From assembly GCF_001752395.1 (NCBI RefSeq), contig NZ_MKEK01000001.1, positions 185,466 to 249,465 on the forward strand: 64,000 nt of DNA. The letters run 5' to 3'. Of this stretch, positions 57,377 to 64,000 are shown piece after piece; positions within the stretch are counted from its first letter, which is position 1, and the number at the start of each line of letters is the position of its first letter. Source of the DNA: Rheinheimera salexigens. GTDB taxonomy: Bacteria; Pseudomonadota; Gammaproteobacteria; Enterobacterales; Alteromonadaceae. The position numbers and the translations under genes are program-made. Below the pieces are notes generated by a model, which had not been told where the DNA came from, did not search any database, and saw only the letters and a list, made by a program, of their open reading frames with translations.

Positions 57377-58918
57377 ATGCAACTGAATTCCACTGAAATA
57401 TCAGAACTGATCAAAAGTCGTATCGCTCAGTTCGAAGTGGTCAGTGAAGCTCGTAACGAAGGTACTATCGTTCAAGTAACTGACGGTATTATTCGTATCA
57501 ATGGTCTTGCAGATTGTATGCAAGGTGAAATGATTGAGCTTCCTGGTAATCGCTACGCTATCGCACTGAACTTAGAAAGAAATTCAGTTGGTGCTGTAGT
57601 TATGGGTCCGTATGCGGACTTAACGGAAGGTACAAAAGTAAAAAGTACTGGCCGTATCTTAGAAGTACCAGTTGGTCCAAATTTATTAGGTCGCGTAGTA
57701 AACACGCTAGGTGCACCTATCGATGGAAAAGGCCCAATTGATGCTGCTGGTTTTGAACCAGTAGAAAAAATCGCTCCAGGCGTAATTGAACGTCAATCAG
57801 TAGATCAACCAATGCAGACCGGTTATAAGTCTGTAGATGCGATGATTCCTATTGGTCGTGGTCAGCGTGAATTGTTAATCGGTGACCGTCAAACCGGTAA
57901 AACCGCATTAGCTATTGATGCCATCATCAACCAAAAAGGTACTGGCGTTAAATGTGTGTACGTAGCGGTTGGCCAAAAAGCGTCAACTATTGCTAACGTA
58001 GTACGCAAATTAGAAGACCATGATGCGTTAGCTCACACTATCGTAGTTGTGGCCTCTGCCTCTGAAGCGGCTGCATTACAGTACTTAGCCCCTTATTCTG
58101 GTTGTACCATGGGCGAATACTTCCGTGACCGCGGTGAAGATGCGCTAATTGTATATGATGACTTGTCTAAGCAAGCAGTTGCTTATCGTCAAATCTCTTT
58201 ACTATTACGTCGTCCACCAGGCCGTGAAGCTTACCCAGGTGACGTATTCTACTTACACTCTCGCTTATTAGAGCGTGCATCACGTGTAAATGCTGACTAT
58301 GTTGAAAAATACACTAACGGCGAAGTAAAAGGTAAAACCGGTTCATTAACGGCTATACCAATTATCGAAACTCAAGCCGGTGACGTTTCAGCATTCGTAC
58401 CTACTAACGTAATCTCTATTACCGATGGTCAAATTTTCTTAGAAACTGACTTATTTAACGCGGGTATTCGCCCTGCGGTAAACGCCGGTATTTCAGTATC
58501 GCGGGTAGGTGGTGCAGCACAAACAAAAATCATCAAAAAACTAGGTGGTGGTATTCGTTTAGCGTTAGCGCAATATTCAGAACTTGCTGCGTTTGCGCAG
58601 TTTGCATCTGACTTAGACGAAGCAACCCGCGCCCAGTTAGAGCACGGTCAAAAGGTTACTGAACTGATGAAACAGTTACAGTACAGCCCGATGTCTGTTG
58701 CTGAAATGGGTGTATCAATTTTTGCTATCGAAAAAGGCTTTATGAAAGATATCGAAGTAGACAAAATCCTTGATTTTGAAGCTGCGTTAATATCATTTAT
58801 GAAAGCAGAACACGCTGAGCTGATGGCTGAAATCGATAAAACCGGTAACTACAACGACCAAATCGAGTCTACGTTTAAAACTGCTATTGAGAAATTCAAA
58901 GCAACGCAGACCTGGTAA
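57377..58918 (+). CDS. atpA: F0F1 ATP synthase subunit alpha
   Basis: The 513-residue regulatory nucleotide-binding subunit (E. coli 513). Walker A is [11 protein letters not shown] (about 169-179), with [14 protein letters not shown] and the signature [20 protein letters not shown]. It lies 14 bp after atpH. Confidence 0.98.
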   Translation: MQLNSTEISELIKSRIAQFEVVSEARNEGTIVQVTDGIIRINGLADCMQGEMIELPGNRYAIALNLERNSVGAVVMGPYADLTEGTKVKSTGRILEVPVGPNLLGRVVNTLGAPIDGKGPIDAAGFEPVEKIAPGVIERQSVDQPMQTGYKSVDAMIPIGRGQRELLIGDRQTGKTALAIDAIINQKGTGVKCVYVAVGQKASTIANVVRKLEDHDALAHTIVVVASASEAAALQYLAPYSGCTMGEYFRDRGEDALIVYDDLSKQAVAYRQISLLLRRPPGREAYPGDVFYLHSRLLERASRVNADYVEKYTNGEVKGKTGSLTAIPIIETQAGDVSAFVPTNVISITDGQIFLETDLFNAGIRPAVNAGISVSRVGGAAQTKIIKKLGGGIRLALAQYSELAAFAQFASDLDEATRAQLEHGQKVTELMKQLQYSPMSVAEMGVSIFAIEKGFMKDIEVDKILDFEAALISFMKAEHAELMAEIDKTGNYNDQIESTFKTAIEKFKATQTW

Positions 58919-58972
58919 GCAATGCGGGTGGCTAGTCCACCCCCATTCGTTGAATGAAACGGAGATACAGTC

Positions 58973-59836
58973 ATGGCCGGTGGTAAAGAGATAAAAAGTA
59001 AGATCGGGAGTATTAATAATACTCGCAAGATCACCAGTGCTATGGAAAAAGTTGCGGTCAGCAAAATGCGCAAAGCGCAAGAGCGGGTAGCTGCAACACG
59101 CCCATACGCTGAAGGTATGCGCAAAGTGATTGGTAACGTGGCAAATGGTAGCCTTGAATATCGCCATCCGTATTTAGCGGATCGTGAAGTGAAAAAGGTT
59201 GGCTATATTGTTATTTCTACTGATCGTGGACTTTGTGGAGGCCTGAATACCAACGAGTTTAAAAAAGTTATTATTGACCTGAAAAGCTGGAAAGATAAAG
59301 GTGTTGATGCGCAATTTGCCGTTATTGGTAATAAAGCCACCACTTTTTTCCGTCGCTTTGGTGGTAAAGTAATGGCGCAACAGGCGGGTTCAGGTGACGT
59401 ACCACGTTTGGCTGATGTGCTTGGTTCGGTTCAAGTTATGCTACAAGCATATAATGAAGGCCGAATTGATCGCTTATTTTTGGTGTATAACAAATTTGTT
59501 AATACCATGAAGCAAGAGCCAGTGATCGATCAACTATTACCTTTGCCTAAAGCAGACATCGCAGCAAGAGAGCATAACTGGGATTACTTATACGAGCCGG
59601 ATCCAAAACCTATTATTGATATGTTATTGGACCGCTTTGTTGAATCGCAAGTTTATCAAGGTGTGGTAGAAAACTCAGCCAGTGAGCACGCCTCACGTAT
59701 GGTTGCAATGAAAGCCGCAACCGATAACGCCGGCGACTTGATGGACGACCTGAAATTGGCGTACAACAAAGCGCGTCAGGCCGCGATCACCCAGGAGCTT
59801 AGCGAGATTGTCGCAGGTGCGGCAGCTGTAGGCTAA
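58973..59836 (+). CDS. atpG: F0F1 ATP synthase subunit gamma
   Basis: The 287-residue central rotor shaft (E. coli 287). The N-terminal helix [20 protein letters not shown] and the C-terminal helix ending [20 protein letters not shown] form the coiled coil inside the alpha3beta3 ring. Confidence 0.97.
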   Translation: MAGGKEIKSKIGSINNTRKITSAMEKVAVSKMRKAQERVAATRPYAEGMRKVIGNVANGSLEYRHPYLADREVKKVGYIVISTDRGLCGGLNTNEFKKVIIDLKSWKDKGVDAQFAVIGNKATTFFRRFGGKVMAQQAGSGDVPRLADVLGSVQVMLQAYNEGRIDRLFLVYNKFVNTMKQEPVIDQLLPLPKADIAAREHNWDYLYEPDPKPIIDMLLDRFVESQVYQGVVENSASEHASRMVAMKAATDNAGDLMDDLKLAYNKARQAAITQELSEIVAGAAAVG

Positions 59837-59860
59837 GGTAAACAGTTTTGAGAAATTTGA

Positions 59861-61255
<1,395 letters not shown>

Positions 61256-61276
61256 GTTAGGCTTTAGGAGAGCGTG

Positions 61277-61693
61277 ATGGCGATGACAGTGCAACTAGAT
61301 GTAGTAAGTGCCGAAGAAAAATTATTCTCAGGCCTTGTCGAATCAGTGCAGGTCACAGGCAGTGAGGGCGAGTTAGGTATTTTACCTTTTCACGCCCCGT
61401 TTCTCACCACCCTGAAACCTGGCATGGTCCGTATCGTTAAACAGTTCGGTGAAGAGCATGTAATGTATGTTGCAGGCGGTATTTTAGAAGTACAGCCTGA
61501 TAATATTACGCTATTAGCCGATGTCGCGGTACGCGGCGAAGACTTAGATGAACAAGCTGCTTTAGACGCACAGAAACGTGCTGAAGAAGCAATGAAAAAT
61601 GCTGGTGCAGACTTCAATTATGCTGAAGCTGCAGGTCAGTTAGCAGAAGCTATAGCGCAATTACGTGTTATACGCCAACTGCGAAAAAAATAA
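61277..61693 (+). CDS. atpC: F0F1 ATP synthase subunit epsilon
   Basis: The 138-residue rotor subunit that also inhibits ATPase activity. The start is the ATG at 61277, giving [15 protein letters not shown] as in E. coli (MAMTYHLDVVSAEQ), with GGAG six bases upstream; a GTG one codon before is not needed. An N-terminal beta barrel is followed by the two inhibitory helices. Last gene of the atp operon. Confidence 0.96.
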   Translation: MAMTVQLDVVSAEEKLFSGLVESVQVTGSEGELGILPFHAPFLTTLKPGMVRIVKQFGEEHVMYVAGGILEVQPDNITLLADVAVRGEDLDEQAALDAQKRAEEAMKNAGADFNYAEAAGQLAEAIAQLRVIRQLRKK

Positions 61694-61705
61694 GTTTAGT
61701 CTTAT

Positions 61706-61732
61706 AAAAGGCCACCTACGGGTGGCTTTTTT
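61706..61732 (+). terminator. atp operon terminator
   Basis: GGCCACC and GGTGGCT arms around a 4 nt TACG loop, followed by six T residues, 13 bp past the atpC stop. Confidence 0.9.
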
Positions 61733-61937
61733 GTTGCTAATAGCCACAGTAGCATGACGTCTTACAACATTGTTCTCATTATCCCTAGCACCATCTATAG
61801 CTGCCGTTATAAAAGCCAACAAAATTAATATTCAGCAAAACTTCACCCTAATCCTGTAATCTGCGGCAATATCTATTAAAATAACCGTATTATTGCACCT
61901 TACTTGATTAAAGACACATTTTTACAGGGATTCTGTT

Positions 61938-63302
61938 ATGGCGTTAAATGTAGTGATTCTGGCTGCTGGTAAAGGCACGCGGATGAAATCTGATTTACCT
62001 AAAGTGTTACACAAAGTAGCTGAACGGCCCATGGTACAGCACGTTATTGATACAGCCCGTGCTTTAGGGGCAGTTAAGCCACAGTTGGTATATGGCTATG
62101 GTGCAGCAGCGTTAAAAGCCACCTTAGGTGAACAACCCTTACATTGGGTGTTACAAGCCGAACAATTGGGAACGGGTCATGCTGTGGCGCAAGCTAGTGA
62201 TAATATTGCTGATAACGATACCGTATTAGTATTATATGGCGATGTACCGTTAACCGAGCTGGATACCTTAAAGCAATTATTGCATGTCAAGCCAGCCAAT
62301 GGTGTGGCGATTTTAACGGTTAAACTAGCTAACCCGACCGGGTATGGTCGTATCGTGCGAGAAAATGGCCAAGTAGTCGGTATTGTTGAGCAAAAAGATG
62401 CCAACGCCGAGCAGTTAGCTATTAATGAAGTTAATAGCGGCATTATGGCGGTGCCTGGTAAGCAGCTTAAAAACTGGCTAAGCCGGTTATCCAATAGTAA
62501 TGCTCAAGGCGAATATTACTTAACTGATATTATTGCCATGGCCAACAGCGAAGGCGTGGAAATTACTACTGCCCACCCAAGCGATGCCATGGAAGTGGAA
62601 GGCGCCAATAACCGCATTCAATTAGCGGCATTAGAACGCGCTTACCAACAACGCAAAGCTAACGAACTAATGCTTGCTGGCGCAAACTTACGCGATCCTG
62701 CACGGATTGATGTCCGTGGCAGCGTTGAAGTAGGCAATGATGTCATGATCGACATTAACGTTATCTTCGAAGGTAAAGTGGTGTTAGGTAAAGGCGTCAC
62801 TATTGGCGCGAACTGTATTCTTAAAGACGTGACGGTGGGCGATAATACGGAAATCAAACCTAACTCTATGCTAGAACAAGCCACTGTAGGCGCTAATTGC
62901 TCTGTAGGTCCTTTTGCTCGCTTACGACCTGCGTCAGTTATGCTAGACGATAGTCATGTGGGTAACTTTGTTGAAATGAAAAAGACTACTTTAGGCCAAG
63001 GCTCTAAAGCTAATCATTTAACCTATTTAGGTGATGCCATAATTGGCAGCAAAGTGAATGTAGGCGCGGGCACTATTACTTGTAACTACGATGGCGCTAA
63101 TAAGTTTGTCACCACTATCAAAGACGGCGCTTTTATTGGCTCTAACAGTTCGTTAGTGGCTCCAGTCACTGTGGGTGTTAACGCAACTGTCGGTGCAGGT
63201 TCAGTATTAACTCGTGATGCGGCTGATGGCGAGTTAGTCGTCGCCCGAGGCAAGCAACGTCATATTGCTGATTGGCAACGGCCTGTAAAAATCAAAAAAT
63301 AG
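61938..63302 (+). CDS. glmU: Bifunctional UDP-N-acetylglucosamine pyrophosphorylase/glucosamine-1-phosphate N-acetyltransferase
   Basis: GlmU acetylates GlcN-1-P and then makes UDP-GlcNAc for peptidoglycan and LPS. The 454-residue protein has the N-terminal pyrophosphorylase ([20 protein letters not shown], about 8-27; LYGDVPLTE) and a C-terminal left-handed beta helix with the acetyltransferase site ([19 protein letters not shown]). It follows the atp operon after 244 bp, as commonly seen. A repeat follows it. Confidence 0.97.
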   Translation: MALNVVILAAGKGTRMKSDLPKVLHKVAERPMVQHVIDTARALGAVKPQLVYGYGAAALKATLGEQPLHWVLQAEQLGTGHAVAQASDNIADNDTVLVLYGDVPLTELDTLKQLLHVKPANGVAILTVKLANPTGYGRIVRENGQVVGIVEQKDANAEQLAINEVNSGIMAVPGKQLKNWLSRLSNSNAQGEYYLTDIIAMANSEGVEITTAHPSDAMEVEGANNRIQLAALERAYQQRKANELMLAGANLRDPARIDVRGSVEVGNDVMIDINVIFEGKVVLGKGVTIGANCILKDVTVGDNTEIKPNSMLEQATVGANCSVGPFARLRPASVMLDDSHVGNFVEMKKTTLGQGSKANHLTYLGDAIIGSKVNVGAGTITCNYDGANKFVTTIKDGAFIGSNSSLVAPVTVGVNATVGAGSVLTRDAADGELVVARGKQRHIADWQRPVKIKK

Positions 63303-63607
63303 ATACTTGTGGCTTTATGTTGGTAAATTAGTGTTTAAACACGAACCGGCTTTCCCACGCTAACACGCCGTAAACCCATCCCTGGGGGCTCGTTTCCGCC
63401 CGTCCGGGGCTGCAACGGTTAGTTTTGGCTAAACCGATTCTTGTATGTGCGCAGTAGTCGCTGATTTCATAGTAGGTTGGAATCCCGAATCGGTCACCAC
63501 AGGTTGTCTGAGTCCTGCCGAAGGCAAAGGACGAGTTACTGTGGGGAGCCGAAGCGGGCATTGCAACCGGTTAAAGCGAGATCGAACTATTGTTGATTGT
63601 AGACTTC
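63303..63607. other. Repeat-bearing intergenic region
   Basis: This 305 bp gap between the convergent glmU and symporter genes contains the repeat copy B at 63346-63422. The following 180 bp have several small inverted repeats, including ACCGATTC near 63433 and GAATCGGT near 63486, but no clear gene. ORFs here read through repeats and have no homologue-like features. Confidence 0.55.
63346..63422 (+). repeat. REP-like dispersed repeat, copy B
   Basis: A 77 bp element starting CCGGCTTTCCCACGC and running through CCCATCCCTGGGGGCTCG to CAACGGTTAG. The first 47 bases match copy A (46087-46133) at 44 positions. Between the conserved blocks each copy carries a different small hairpin (GCCC-GTCCG-GGGC here), so pairing rather than sequence is kept. 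Confidence 0.75.
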
Positions 63608-64000
63608 TCAGCTTTTATCTACCAACACGGCAATAGCACCGTCACCGGTGACGTTACAGGCTGTTCCAAAGCTGTCTTGTGCCATATACAGGGCTATCAT
63701 TAAGGTTACTGCAGCTTCGCCAAACCCCAGCATAGAACCTAATAGGCCTACAGCAGACATCACCGCACCACCAGGAACACCCGGCGCAGCTAACATCACT
63801 ACACCCAACATAAAGATAAACGGCAACATAGTGGCAAACGACGGCATTTCTAAGCCATTTTGCATGGTAATAACTGCCATAGCGCACGTTACTATAGTGA
63901 TGGTTGAGCCGGATAAATGAATAGTGGCGCATAACGGCACCGTAAAGTTAGCGACGTCGGGTTTTACACCGTTTTTCTTAGTCGCTTGTAACGCTACCGG
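63608..64000 (-). CDS. Dicarboxylate/amino acid:cation symporter, 3' part
   Basis: The frame is open to the right edge, so the gene starts outside the window; at least 130 codons are seen. The sequence includes TVPLCATIHLSGSTITI, the conserved transport-site motif of DAACS-family (SLC1-like) symporters such as GltP, and LAAPGVPGGAVMSAVGLLGS, the family tip and last helices. It probably takes up glutamate, aspartate or C4-dicarboxylates with Na+ or H+; the substrate cannot be told. Convergent with glmU. Confidence 0.88.
   Translation of the reverse strand, partial: PVALQATKKNGVKPDVANFTVPLCATIHLSGSTITIVTCAMAVITMQNGLEMPSFATMLPFIFMLGVVMLAAPGVPGGAVMSAVGLLGSMLGFGEAAVTLMIALYMAQDSFGTACNVTGDGAIAVLVDKS

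Noticed and set aside
63328..63636. Two overlapping ORFs of 63-77 codons between glmU and the symporter
   Set aside because: They lie in repeat-bearing DNA and their products look like translated repeat sequence.

Overview
This window is a block of core chromosome from a gammaproteobacterium. The gene order (rRNA promoter/yrdA/aroE/tsaC/purEK/smg/dprA/def/fmt/rsmB/trkA; dnaA-dnaN-recF-gyrB-glyQS; rpmH-rnpA-yidD-yidC-mnmE; mioC-oriC-mnmG-rsmG-parAB-atp-glmU) and the moderate, AT-leaning base composition suggest Alteromonadales or a relative such as Rheinheimera, Arsukibacterium or Alishewanella. The genus is inference only.

Layout. 1-325: two rRNA-type promoters reading left out of the window. 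326-9000: yrdA, yrdB, aroE, a group II truncated haemoglobin, hemF, tsaC, purE-purK, a topoisomerase-type zinc-ribbon protein, smg, dprA and a frameshifted LysM-domain gene. 9013-18000: def-fmt-rsmB-trkA, then trkH, pepQ and a Slt-type lytic transglycosylase on the other strand. 18025-21530: the fadBA beta-oxidation operon behind a candidate PsrA operator. 21562-24306: tusA, an excalibur-domain protein, a membrane diguanylate cyclase, a PNPOx-like stress protein and a small unknown gene. 24719-33838 (minus): dnaA-dnaN-recF-gyrB-glyQ-glyS, with two parS-like palindromes inside recF. 34287-38123 (plus): rpmH-rnpA-yidD-yidC-mnmE.

38154-43152 (minus) is the most unusual part: an ECF sigma factor and RskA-type anti-sigma factor, followed by a DUF4331 exported protein, a cadherin-like lipoprotein, an exported repeat protein and a stand-alone HupE/UreJ-type periplasmic domain. 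The sigma gene and the DUF4331 gene are preceded by matching promoter-like elements (GCATCY, 16 bp, CGNNNT), so an autoregulated envelope regulon is likely.

43304-49156: a secreted HEXXH lipoprotein, metY behind tandem MetJ boxes, a PEBP-family protein, trxC and a DEAD-box helicase. 49296-54611: mioC, a convincing oriC (perfect DnaA boxes, 13 GATC sites, three GATCT-initial 13-mers), mnmG, rsmG and parA-parB. 54665-61732: the complete atpIBEFHAGDC operon with a candidate promoter and terminator. 61938-64000: glmU, a repeat-bearing gap, and the 3' part of a dicarboxylate/amino-acid:cation symporter gene cut by the window edge. A 76-77 bp REP-like repeat occurs twice, after metY and after glmU. 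No tRNA, rRNA body, CRISPR array, prophage or IS element was seen.
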